Below, piece after piece: positions 17,801-26,335 of a stretch of DNA of 64,000 nucleotides. Origin of the DNA: UBA6163 sp041753075 (GTDB taxonomy: Bacteria; Planctomycetota; Planctomycetia; Pirellulales; Pirellulaceae); contig JBGSVE010000090.1 of NCBI GenBank assembly GCA_041753075.1, positions 82,328 to 146,327 on the forward strand. Direction: 5' to 3'. The notes below the pieces were generated by a model. The model saw only the letters and a program-made list of their open reading frames with translations. It searched no databases and was not told where the DNA came from. Position 1 is the first letter of the stretch; every line of letters begins with the position of its first letter. A program made the translations under genes and the position numbers.

Positions 17801-20800
17801 ACCAAGACCTCGGCAATGCTCATGTTAAGAAACGGATTGCCGTCAATTTCAGAACCGATCGCGATCCCTTCGCCGGCGGTAACATCGGTCTTGAACGTGT
17901 GCGTGCGTGAATCGATTAGCGTGCCGTCTTTGTAATGACGCAGTTGGCCGCCGGCCAGCGTGACCTCTTGGATCAACCATCCTTGGCCGACGCCGGCATC
18001 GCCGCTGTCGAAGTCGTTGGCTCCCGCCCAGCCTTGAACAAACAGATTCCCATTGGGACCGACGACCGTCCCAAATGCTTGGTTATTGGCGTTGTCACCG
18101 TAGGTGAACCCGCCGTATCCGTTGCTGTCGTATTTGGCAACGACAAAAATCGAACGCGATTTCCCATTGGCTGGGAGACCGTTCAAAGTCAGCGTGCGAG
18201 TCAGCTTATCGTCGACGCCATCGAGCGTAATGACCGGCAATCCATTGAGCCCATTCGCTACTAATTGAGGATTGCCCGAGGCGATCAAGTTGTTCCCACG
18301 GCCCGATAGATCGGTCCACCCGGTCACGGTGTTGCCGTTGGTGGTGACGCCGTTTTGAGCATCAAGGCGCAACACCAAATTGTTGGTAATCAGCCCACCG
18401 GTGGCGACCACATAATTTGCGGTCAGCGTTAGGTTGTTCGTTGGCACGGTGAACACATTTGTCGGCGAGGTGGTCCCATTGGACCAACCGGCGAACACAT
18501 AATTGGTTGACTGGAACGTCGCCGTCGCCGGCGCGATCAAGGTATGTTGAAAATTGATCGCGCTATCGAGCACAAAATTGCCGGTGCGTGGCAATCCATC
18601 GAGTGTGTAAGTCAACACGCCGGGAAAATTCGTGCCGATGGTGACGTTCACCTTCTCGGGATAGATGCGATTCGTGCTTGTCGCTGACAATCCATCGGAA
18701 TCCGTAACGGTTAGCGAAATCTCGTAACCCGTCGAGTCCGAATAATCGTGGCCGGTGGTGGGAATGTTGAGCGTCTGAGTTAGCCCCGACACGTTATCGA
18801 ACTCGGGATGCGTGTGCGCGTTGTGGATGAATCGCACGGTCCAGCTATAGTTGGCGCCCGTCAGAGTGCTGTCCGCATCGGTCACGATCGCGGACAAATT
18901 CAGTGACGTACCGGCGCGAAACAGCGTGCCATCGGCGGGCAACAAACTCTGGATCACTGGCACCGAACCAACGGTGATTTCAATCGGGTTGGATACCGTC
19001 GTCAACGTTCCATCGGACACTTGCAAACGGGCTTGGTAGCGACCTTTGCTGGTGTAGGCATGATTAACATTTTGGCCGTTTGCCTGCGTACCGTCGCCGA
19101 ACAGCCAAGTGTACGTCAGCGGAGAATTCTCCGGGTCGGTCGCAGTGCCGCTGAACGAAACGGTCAGCGGTGCGTTGGGACCGGCGGTCGGTGTCGCCGT
19201 CGCCTGGGTGATGACCGGTGCTTGGTTGCCCGAGCCGGGGTTGTAAACGATGCGACGAACTTGATTTGTGAAATAATCGACGTAGTAGAGTGCTCCATCG
19301 GCACCGACGGTCAAGGCCACCGGCGCGATCGGGTCATTGCTAAATTCGAACGCATCAATGACCGATGTGGCGGGATTGGCATCGATCACAGCGCCATTGG
19401 CATCGAATTTCAAGTACCGAATCCAACCATTGACATAGTCGGCGAAGAAGTACGCACCTTGGAACTCAGCGGGAAATGCGGTTCCTCGATAAACCAACCC
19501 ACCGGCGATGGCACCGCCGTTTGGCGTCGTGCCTTCGTGGCCGTATTCAAAGATCGGGTTTTGGTAATTTCCACCAGCGGGCACCGTCGGGAAATCGGCG
19601 CTGGGCACGATGCCTTCGACGGCGGGCCAACCATAATTGCGACCGGCGACACCGAGGTTGATCTCCTCGCGAGCAATGTTTTGCACGTTGCCACCAACGT
19701 CACCGATAATGAACCGTCCGGTCGGCAAGTCCCACCGCGCGCGAAACGGATTGCGCAGACCGTAGGCCCAAACTTCATCGCGATTGGGCCCAGCCCCGTC
19801 AAAGAACGGATTGTCGGAGGGAATGCTGCCGTCTTTGTTGATGCGCAGAATTTTGCCCGCCGCTCGATTCAGATCCTGGGACTCGGCCGGCGTTCGCCAT
19901 TTGTCACCAATGGTCAAATAAAGACGTCCGTCGGGACCAAAATCCAGTCCGCCGCCGTAATGGCAACATTGCTGGCTCAGGTGGAACGATTCGTTGTCTT
20001 GCCAGATGATCGTTTCGCTGGCCGCCGAAGCCGAATTGCCGTTGTGCGTGAATCGCGAAATCCGTAGGCGGTTGTTCGTCGATGACGAGTAGTAAACGTA
20101 GAAGTAATTGTTGGTTGCAAAATTTGGATCGATGGCGATGTCGGTCAAGCCACGTTCCTGGGTCGATTGGACGTTGGGAATCGTCAGATAGGTGGTTGCT
20201 GTTGGTACAGTTGCGCTGGGGTCAAAAATCTTGATCGTGCCGGCTTTTTCAAGCACCAACATCCGCCCGTCGGGAAGCTGGCGGATGCTGATCGGTGCCA
20301 CCAATCCCGCTACGACGTTTTGAGTCGTGAAGGCGTTGATGGTGATCGTGACCGTCGCGCTGCTGACGTCCAAATCAACATCGCGAATGGTGTAGTTAAA
20401 CGTATCAACACCCGTTGCACCGGACGGCGGAGTGTAAACCAGATCGCCACCGGCATTGGTCGTCACGGTGCCACCGCGCGTGGTTACGTTGTTAAACGAT
20501 AAGATCGTAGTCGGTGCATTGCCGAGAGTATCGTTGCTTAATAGTGACGCTTGCGGAATCGTCAGCGCCATATTGACCTGGGTCGTAAAGGTGTCGTTTA
20601 CGGCTTGCGGCACAAGGTCACCGGCTACATATTCAGTCGTCAGATACGACTCGATGGATTGACGCAGCGCCGGCGTCACCGCTTCGTTATAAATCAGCGC
20701 AGCGGCCACATCGAACCGCACGTTGCCGAGTTCTTTGATCTCTTGGCCCAAAGTAATTCGCGAGGCGGCGTTGCCGTTGAGCACTGTCGTGTCAGTCGTG

Positions 20801-21507
20801 TCGGTTGCATAGACGTGACTCCACGCAGCAATCTGAACACCGTTGAAGTAGAGGAACGCGTTGTTCGCGGGGTTGGTACCATCATCGGTATGCACAATCG
20901 ACAACACACCCCAGCCGTTGGTCGGCCCATTTGGCGGCGTGTACCCAAGTTGGTTTGAAATAAGGTCATTGCCGCTTCCCCAGCCCTGCAAAAAGTATTT
21001 GCCCTCGTTGGCACCCGATGCAACGATGCCAACGCCAAACGCTTCATTCGATGTACCGGCTCCATAACCAAAACCGCTCCAGGCCGATGCATCATGAAAT
21101 TGCGCCACCAAAAACACACTGCGGCTGGCATTACCGCTGGGCAACGCATTGATGCCGCTACTGGCCGACCGCAACAACCGGTCATTGACACCGTCAAACC
21201 TGATTGCCCCGGCACCCGTGGGTGTTTGGACCTGGCCAAAGGTTGGTTGTAGCGTGCCCGCTGACGTCACATGGTTACCATTTCCCGATTGGTCGTTCCA
21301 CTGCGAAACTTGGCCGGTCGCGCTATCAAATGTAACGCCATGGGCGACTTCCAGTTCCAAGACGGGCGCGCCGGGGGCGTGAAGCATTCGTCGTGTTTCC
21401 AGCGATTCAACTAGCAACCGCCGTTTGGCGAGACCCCGTCCATTGGGAAGTGATTTGCGGCGGCGAGGAAAAAATTGTCCGGCAACATCTTGCTGGCGCA
21501 TGAACAT
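14848..21507 (-). CDS. Giant modular surface protein: LamG, GSDH propeller, PKD, DUF1080, dockerin
   Basis: The 2219-residue protein begins with a basic segment and the motif RRLLVESLETRRMLHA (about residues 29-44), like the LExRxLL motif near the start of many planctomycete surface proteins. By eye the order is: LamG-like domain (about 44-300), Ig/cadherin-like repeat (300-390), PQQ-type glucose/sorbosone dehydrogenase propeller (396-753, with QCCHYGGGLDFGPDGRLY and YGLRNPFR), PKD (760-835), second LamG-like domain (1036-1262), DUF1080/3-keto-disaccharide hydrolase (1272-1507), putative-Ig repeat (1522-1606), a beta-rich repeat region, and a dockerin-like pair (DVNRDNNVSPRDA near 2070, DASGDGKLTVRDA near 2109). 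The ATG at 21507 has AGGG 8 nt upstream; ATG 21501 is possible. TATAAA on this strand (21640-21645) may be a -10 box. Confidence 0.88.
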   Translation of the reverse strand: MFMRQQDVAGQFFPRRRKSLPNGRGLAKRRLLVESLETRRMLHAPGAPVLELEVAHGVTFDSATGQVSQWNDQSGNGNHVTSAGTLQPTFGQVQTPTGAGAIRFDGVNDRLLRSASSGINALPSGNASRSVFLVAQFHDASAWSGFGYGAGTSNEAFGVGIVASGANEGKYFLQGWGSGNDLISNQLGYTPPNGPTNGWGVLSIVHTDDGTNPANNAFLYFNGVQIAAWSHVYATDTTDTTVLNGNAASRITLGQEIKELGNVRFDVAAALIYNEAVTPALRQSIESYLTTEYVAGDLVPQAVNDTFTTQVNMALTIPQASLLSNDTLGNAPTTILSFNNVTTRGGTVTTNAGGDLVYTPPSGATGVDTFNYTIRDVDLDVSSATVTITINAFTTQNVVAGLVAPISIRQLPDGRMLVLEKAGTIKIFDPSATVPTATTYLTIPNVQSTQERGLTDIAIDPNFATNNYFYVYYSSSTNNRLRISRFTHNGNSASAASETIIWQDNESFHLSQQCCHYGGGLDFGPDGRLYLTIGDKWRTPAESQDLNRAAGKILRINKDGSIPSDNPFFDGAGPNRDEVWAYGLRNPFRARWDLPTGRFIIGDVGGNVQNIAREEINLGVAGRNYGWPAVEGIVPSADFPTVPAGGNYQNPIFEYGHEGTTPNGGAIAGGLVYRGTAFPAEFQGAYFFADYVNGWIRYLKFDANGAVIDANPATSVIDAFEFSNDPIAPVALTVGADGALYYVDYFTNQVRRIVYNPGSGNQAPVITQATATPTAGPNAPLTVSFSGTATDPENSPLTYTWLFGDGTQANGQNVNHAYTSKGRYQARLQVSDGTLTTVSNPIEITVGSVPVIQSLLPADGTLFRAGTSLNLSAIVTDADSTLTGANYSWTVRFIHNAHTHPEFDNVSGLTQTLNIPTTGHDYSDSTGYEISLTVTDSDGLSATSTNRIYPEKVNVTIGTNFPGVLTYTLDGLPRTGNFVLDSAINFQHTLIAPATATFQSTNYVFAGWSNGTTSPTNVFTVPTNNLTLTANYVVATGGLITNNLVLRLDAQNGVTTNGNTVTGWTDLSGRGNNLIASGNPQLVANGLNGLPVITLDGVDDKLTRTLTLNGLPANGKSRSIFVVAKYDSNGYGGFTYGDNANNQAFGTVVGPNGNLFVQGWAGANDFDSGDAGVGQGWLIQEVTLAGGQLRHYKDGTLIDSRTHTFKTDVTAGEGIAIGSEIDGNPFLNMSIAEVLVYDVLLTDPQRQQVESYLQTKYFGSGGSSAITPTAPIALFNGQDLTGLSPWIAGVGASDPQQIYRVENGQLHVTGDAIGALTTNNSYRNYVMVLEFKWGDETFAPRLGKAKDAGLIFHTNGDPGSWFGQLTPGIQSQIMEGGMGDIIVHESATEAYSVTANSEQLVCGQQNWNCRGGYRYSPTGTPRTFDTDLGTIHSSTWDRNWRDNEGFRSSVQDIESPDADWNQMVVVANGDIAEIFVNGVKVNEITGLTRTEGSIQLEVDRAEYFVRRWELLPLGTAAGPVITTNQLAGANAGQAYSQTVGAKGLSTPITFSVVGGTLPAGLSLAASTGVISGTPTIAGTANFSIRALDAAGLAATSPFSIVVTGTVNQPKLRTGVVTVNSSGWTNINLEEVFQSQVVVATVVNNSSGPPVVTRVQNATGSSFDLRIDRADGQTGNVSAQVHYVVVEEGVYTDAQHGVKFEAIKTLSNTTDNKNSWTGQNLLPSLANSYTNPVVLGQVQTYNDARWSAFWSRGTARNEPVSSTAIFVGKHVGEDTVTARGNETIGVIVIEQGSGHLDGVDYVAAVGADTIRGVDNGGDTYAISIDVPIAAIASQTGMDSTEGGWAVLNGPNPVGLNLRLAIDEDRIADAERSHTTEQVGYLVFYSHSGSPEAPLASTSPEGHGGDDHEHDVDDNFDGSISVEPEGSVVTEEGSGSSGPRHDVIADPSEHEIPKHWLRDIASGILRVYGTPEIVDLSELNSDTFASLDTIDLRGFGVNRLLLPPRRPELDDEISELLVSIDRDDILSFAEDWELLAPEFRSDKPYHRLVHDGTTVLVFDDRQWTNPLERADVNRDNNVSPRDALIILNNIAQERSSGNSALSIESLDRYYLDASGDGKLTVRDALVVINQAAKLARLRTSTAPLIAAPSIESDDSRDDLLNDQSSATALVDESMSPVVDFDLDPPSVLEPDAIDMVLTDIDEDHEHEAAAELAQSLAQSNL

Positions 21508-21769
21508 AACGAAGACCCTAATGTCAAAGAAAATTAAAGAACTCGCACCGTTCCATCGGGCACAAAACGCAAATAGCGGGTCTTTTCGGTTGCGGCAATG
21601 CACAGAAAAGTTGCTTCATCGCGAACATCGTGATAGAGCTTTATAATCGAGCCGTTGGCGAAAGCCAGGATTACAAATGGGGTATTTTTGGCTGGCTAGG
21701 CAAAAAACGTTATCGCTGCTACTAGGTTGACTTATCTGCCATTAGCTTTCCCCCACTCAACCACTGACG

Positions 21770-24700
21770 CTAACCGCCCATATAGGGCAGGCGGCGACCC
21801 TGGCGGCGGGCCGAGGCGAGCTGTTGGTTGAGGTCATCGCGGCTCAGCGGCCGGATCGGGATGGTGACCAAAGTCATTACGTCAACCTCGTTGCCGCCAC
21901 GTCTCTTGGCAACCTGTTCGACCTCTTCTTCCAACGCTGCCAACCACGCTGGCATATCAATGCCGACGCCCGTGGGATGACGCGTCAAAAGTTGGGCTTC
22001 GCGCTCCAATAACTCGAACGAAACACTGTCGCGGTTGGATTCAGCGTCCAGCGTTGCCGGTTCGACGAGTGCCCGCATACGGTCGATGGTCATCGGTTGG
22101 ACGAAGCGTTCAAGAATGCGATCTGCGACGGTCGGCATTCGCATCGCATACTCGCGCTGCAGGCTTCGCAACTTCGTTACATACACGTCGGCCTTGGCGC
22201 CAATGCGTTCGGCCAAACTTCGCCGCCAAGTTGCCGCCGCTTGCTCGAATCGGCTGCGAACCAAAATTTCATGCGCCCACATCACCGGTTTCAGATTCCA
22301 AGCGACCCGGTCGTAACGCACCCGCAATCGCAAGAAGTCGTGGAACATGTAGATCAAATCGCCGCGGTCGCTTTGCGTCGTCGTGCTGTTGTAGTCCAGA
22401 AACTCGGCGTGATGGTCAAGGATCGACTCGAACACCAACGCCAACCAACGTTCGGCAACTTCACGATTCAGTTCGCCGCTTTCGAGGTCTTCGAACAATG
22501 GCGTGCCTTTGGCTTCGTCACGCGACTCCAAGACGCGATCAATCCACTTGCCGACGCCTTGGTGCAGAATCGCGCGAACATTGCTGAGCTTGAGAAACGC
22601 TTGAGTGAACATCGGGTCGCCGTATTGGCGAATGAAGGCGACAAGGTGATCCCAATTGTTGTCGTCCGCAACGGTTTCCAGCGTTGACAACCGCAACGTT
22701 TGGCTGTGCGCCAACCAGCTCGCCAGCATCGTTTCGGTCAACGACTCGAGCACCGAAATCAATTGCTTGGTTCGTTCTTGCTTGTCGGCGATTGGCCAGG
22801 AACGAACCGAAGCCACCAGCGAAGTGACCAGTGAGCAGAATCCAATACGAAATAGACCATCGAACTCGGTGACCGCACCACCACCGATGGCGTTGTGTTG
22901 TTCCATCATCCGCGCCGCTTCGACCAAACGACACGCTTCGACATACAACCCGCATCGCGGCATGCGGTGCAATAGGTGATGCAGCATCCGTTGACGCAGC
23001 CGCGCAATGAAAATTTTGACCGGGTCGCCGCCGCGTGACAACGGGATATACAGCAACGATGACTTGCGCAGCGATTCGAGCATTGACGAAAACTGCGCGC
23101 GTGCGGCGACGTGATCGCCTGACACCAAGGCCGCAAACATCCGCACCGCTGCGGCGTCATCGGCACTCATCAACGACGACGGATCATCACCCGGCGGTGT
23201 CGCAGGGATCGACTCGTCGGCCTCCGCTGGTCTTCGTTTGCCATCACGAGATTGCTCGGCGATCAGCACACCGGCAATCACGCGCCGCGCATCGGAGACT
23301 TCAACGGTCGTGGCGATCACTCGTTCCAACAACGAATCGCGTGTCAAACGACGGCGATCGTAGTTCCGCATCGAGTCGTTGTCGGAACCTTGTGGCGACA
23401 CGCGATAAGCACGAACGGCGTCCAGCAGTTCGAGCAGTCCCTCACGATTGATCGCCGCGCGATTGGCCCAGGCATGCATGGCCGCCAAGCGATCGGCACG
23501 CTCACCAGAAATTTGCTCAAGCACCGATTGTTCGGCCGTTTGGCTGCCCAGCGAATAGCCGATGTCAGCGGCAATCGCCCACATCCGCGCCAGTGATTCG
23601 AGAAAACTGAGATGATCCGCTAGACGTTTCGACTCGGCTTCGAGGTCGTCCTCGGTTTCATCGCATTGGCCACTGCCGTCGCCGAAGATCGGTGCGTCGT
23701 GCCCGTCGTCGGTCGTATCGTGATAAGTCACGCCTTCGTAAGCGGCTTCAAAAAGTCCGCCGGACTGGGCATCGTCGTCAGCGGACTCATTGGCGGCGTC
23801 GATTCCCTCCAGTTCCGAGTCCCAATCGCGTTTCTTGCCACTGGACTTGCCAAGCAGGAACGTCGGCGGCGACCAATAGGCACCGGCATTGGCTTCGAGG
23901 AAGTCAAAGAATTTGCGCGCCAGCGGCCAAGCATCGCCAAGCGGCGGATCGTCGCTGATGGCTGCGGACGGTTGCGGTTCGTCGTTCGTGATCGCGGCCA
24001 AATCATCGCTTTGAATTCCCGCCGCAATCCGCAGCCGCACCAACCAGCGAACGGCCAAATGCGGCAGCGAGCTGCCACCCAATCGCAAACCGATTCGCGG
24101 TGCGTTATCGAGCCAATGGATTAAAAGAGCCATCGACGCCACGAAATCTTTGCGATCGAGCATCGCATTGATGACCAGCGCATAAGCTCGCGGCGAATCA
24201 AACAAGTCTGCGTGCGGTGCCCAAAACTTCACATCGCCCGCCGCCGCGCCGCCGCGATGCCACAATCGCAACGCCTTGGCAACCAATCGCGCCGATTCGT
24301 AAGACTCCAACGGATCAACCGCTTCGACGGACTCGACAGTATGGGCCGCATAGCGTCGCCACCACTTGGCGATCGAATCAAATTGGCCTTCGATCGCGCT
24401 AAACGTCGCTTCATCGTCCCGCGCCGCCGCTTCGCTCCAAACCCGCGCCATGTAACCGAACAGTTGCTCGACCAAATAAACCAGATCATCGACGCGGTGG
24501 TCGTGAACGCTGTTCTCCGGCCCTGGAAACAGGCTGAAGTTGCCGCTGAAATAAAGAATATTCCACGGATCAACACAGGCACCGCAGTCAATCGCACGCA
24601 ACAGCATTTCGAACACTTGGCCCGGGACCACCGCGGCGGATTGCAAGTCGCCGCAGCGCAACGAACGCAACCCGCCCGACATCAAACAATCGATCCGGCA

Positions 24701-25936
24701 CATCAACCGCGCCGACGTGACGGGCACTTCGTCGGCTTGCTTTTGGGCCGCATCGGGATATCCCATCCGCGCGTACAAACGGGCCAACTGGACATGTTGC
24801 AATTGCGTGGCGCGCAGCAGCGCAAGTGCCGCGTTGAGATGTTGTCGCGCGGCACCGAATGGTTGGCGACGTTGACGAACTTCGCCTTGCAACCGCTGGC
24901 GATGAGGCTCGGGCAAACGGTCGATGCGGTCGTGGTAGAAATCGTCTCGATACGCCGCAATCGGCTCCATCAATGATTTTAACGTCACGTCGCTGGTCAG
25001 AGCCGTCGGCCCCCAACCGCTGATACCACTGCCCATCAACATCGTGCCCGCCAGCACGCACGCGGCCTCTTCGAGCAATTCATCGGCGGGTGATTCGTCG
25101 CTGGCGTCTTCGCCAACGCGGCTGAGCAGCGCCACAAGCGTGACTTCACGAATTACATATCGGGTGTAATGGCCATCTTTGGAAATCTGGTCAGGATCCC
25201 ATTGGCCAAAAATATAATTGGCCCGCCGGTGTACCGGATGATCAAAATCATAAGCCCGCGGATCAATCGCCAGTTCCAACAATCGCTCAGGATCAAACGA
25301 GGCGGCACGCAGGATATTGGGATCGGTCTGGCGCAGCGACTCGATCGCTCGCGAGATAATTAAATGATACGGACCATCGGATACGCCAGCGCCCGCGATG
25401 TAAAGCGGCACGGGACGAACGTATTCACCGGGGTACGGATCACCTGGTGCTTTGTCGAGTCGCGCCACCGGTCGAAAGCCAACGTAGTCGTCGAGTTGAT
25501 CGAACGCCGCCGCAATTAATTCTTCGGCCGCCGAGTTACCGTCGGCGAGAGAACGCAATAACGACTCAGCCACGCGGCCAATAAAGAAACCGCTGAAGAC
25601 CGCTTCGGGCGGTTGGTGAAACAGCAAATCCTTGTGGCGGTCGATGTAGGCGGGCAGCGCATCGCTGAACAACGTGCGGATCATTCCAAACGCTTGGTCG
25701 TAATGCGTTGGATTGGCGGACGCTTCGGCCATGTCGGCGGTGGTCTCTTCGAGCCACTGGCGCATGATTAACCACGCCGGTGGACCGGACAACGGTTTGC
25801 CCTGGACTGCCGACGCGTACAAAAAATTCCACGCGGCGAGCGTCTTGGGGTCGGACGTGCCACGTGAAAAATTGAGATACCCAACCACCTGCTGCAGCGC
25901 GTCGCGAAGCGTTGGGAATGGCGACGAGGCGGACAT
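21770..25936 (-). CDS. 1388-residue protein of unknown function
   Basis: No known domain is recognised. The protein has no signal peptide and no obvious membrane segment, so it is probably cytoplasmic. It is rich in amphipathic helices with many Ala, Leu, Arg and Asp, like an extended helical solenoid. A strongly acidic linker lies near the middle (DDDAQSGGLFEAAYEGVTYH and the D/E-rich stretch after it). No Walker, kinase, nuclease or protease motif was found. It lies 45 bp after the histone-like gene and may belong to the guaA-ettA run. No ribosome site is clear. The single open frame of over 4 kb and coding-like composition make it a real gene. Confidence 0.8.
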   Translation of the reverse strand: MSASSPFPTLRDALQQVVGYLNFSRGTSDPKTLAAWNFLYASAVQGKPLSGPPAWLIMRQWLEETTADMAEASANPTHYDQAFGMIRTLFSDALPAYIDRHKDLLFHQPPEAVFSGFFIGRVAESLLRSLADGNSAAEELIAAAFDQLDDYVGFRPVARLDKAPGDPYPGEYVRPVPLYIAGAGVSDGPYHLIISRAIESLRQTDPNILRAASFDPERLLELAIDPRAYDFDHPVHRRANYIFGQWDPDQISKDGHYTRYVIREVTLVALLSRVGEDASDESPADELLEEAACVLAGTMLMGSGISGWGPTALTSDVTLKSLMEPIAAYRDDFYHDRIDRLPEPHRQRLQGEVRQRRQPFGAARQHLNAALALLRATQLQHVQLARLYARMGYPDAAQKQADEVPVTSARLMCRIDCLMSGGLRSLRCGDLQSAAVVPGQVFEMLLRAIDCGACVDPWNILYFSGNFSLFPGPENSVHDHRVDDLVYLVEQLFGYMARVWSEAAARDDEATFSAIEGQFDSIAKWWRRYAAHTVESVEAVDPLESYESARLVAKALRLWHRGGAAAGDVKFWAPHADLFDSPRAYALVINAMLDRKDFVASMALLIHWLDNAPRIGLRLGGSSLPHLAVRWLVRLRIAAGIQSDDLAAITNDEPQPSAAISDDPPLGDAWPLARKFFDFLEANAGAYWSPPTFLLGKSSGKKRDWDSELEGIDAANESADDDAQSGGLFEAAYEGVTYHDTTDDGHDAPIFGDGSGQCDETEDDLEAESKRLADHLSFLESLARMWAIAADIGYSLGSQTAEQSVLEQISGERADRLAAMHAWANRAAINREGLLELLDAVRAYRVSPQGSDNDSMRNYDRRRLTRDSLLERVIATTVEVSDARRVIAGVLIAEQSRDGKRRPAEADESIPATPPGDDPSSLMSADDAAAVRMFAALVSGDHVAARAQFSSMLESLRKSSLLYIPLSRGGDPVKIFIARLRQRMLHHLLHRMPRCGLYVEACRLVEAARMMEQHNAIGGGAVTEFDGLFRIGFCSLVTSLVASVRSWPIADKQERTKQLISVLESLTETMLASWLAHSQTLRLSTLETVADDNNWDHLVAFIRQYGDPMFTQAFLKLSNVRAILHQGVGKWIDRVLESRDEAKGTPLFEDLESGELNREVAERWLALVFESILDHHAEFLDYNSTTTQSDRGDLIYMFHDFLRLRVRYDRVAWNLKPVMWAHEILVRSRFEQAAATWRRSLAERIGAKADVYVTKLRSLQREYAMRMPTVADRILERFVQPMTIDRMRALVEPATLDAESNRDSVSFELLEREAQLLTRHPTGVGIDMPAWLAALEEEVEQVAKRRGGNEVDVMTLVTIPIRPLSRDDLNQQLASARRQGRRLPYMGG

Positions 25937-25981
25937 CAGAAGCTTTGGCGGGAGAGTAAACGAACCGAGCGAATCGACGAA

Positions 25982-26281
25982 CTACTTCTTCGTCTTCTTG
26001 GCTGTCACGGCCTTCTTTTTCGCATCGCCTTTCTTGGCCGCTGGCTTTTCGGCCTTGACCGGCTTGGCGTCCTTCTTGGCTTTTGTCGTGACCGTCTTGG
26101 TAACTTTCGCCGCCGGCTTCTTTATTGTTACCGGCTTGGCCGTTGCTTTTTCTTTGACCGTCGACGCGGCGGCTTCTTTTTTCTCAGCGGGCTTTTTCTT
26201 GCCACCAAAGGCAGCGGCCCAACCGTCGGTGTAAGCGCTGTTGGGACCAACTCGGAGGATTGTCATCTTAATTTCGGCCAT
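25982..26281 (-). CDS. Lysine/alanine-rich histone-H1-like protein
   Basis: The 99-residue protein has a short conserved-looking head (ILRVGPNSAYTDGWAAAFGG) and then a tail made almost only of Lys, Ala, Pro, Thr and Val with KKPA/AKK repeats. This resembles the C-terminal domain of histone H1 and bacterial histone-like proteins that bind nucleic acid without sequence preference. A DNA- or ribosome-binding role is inferred from charge alone. It lies 54 bp after ettA on the same strand. An internal ATG at 26266 is an alternative start. Confidence 0.75.
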   Translation of the reverse strand: MAEIKMTILRVGPNSAYTDGWAAAFGGKKKPAEKKEAAASTVKEKATAKPVTIKKPAAKVTKTVTTKAKKDAKPVKAEKPAAKKGDAKKKAVTAKKTKK

Positions 26282-26335
26282 GTAACGAGTAATTGAAACA
26301 GAAATACTTTCCGGCTCCTGCCCGAAAGCCCAGAT

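Noticed and set aside
19021..20067. 348-codon plus-strand frame
   Set aside because: It is fully antisense to the GSDH and PKD domains of the giant protein, which show clear family motifs.
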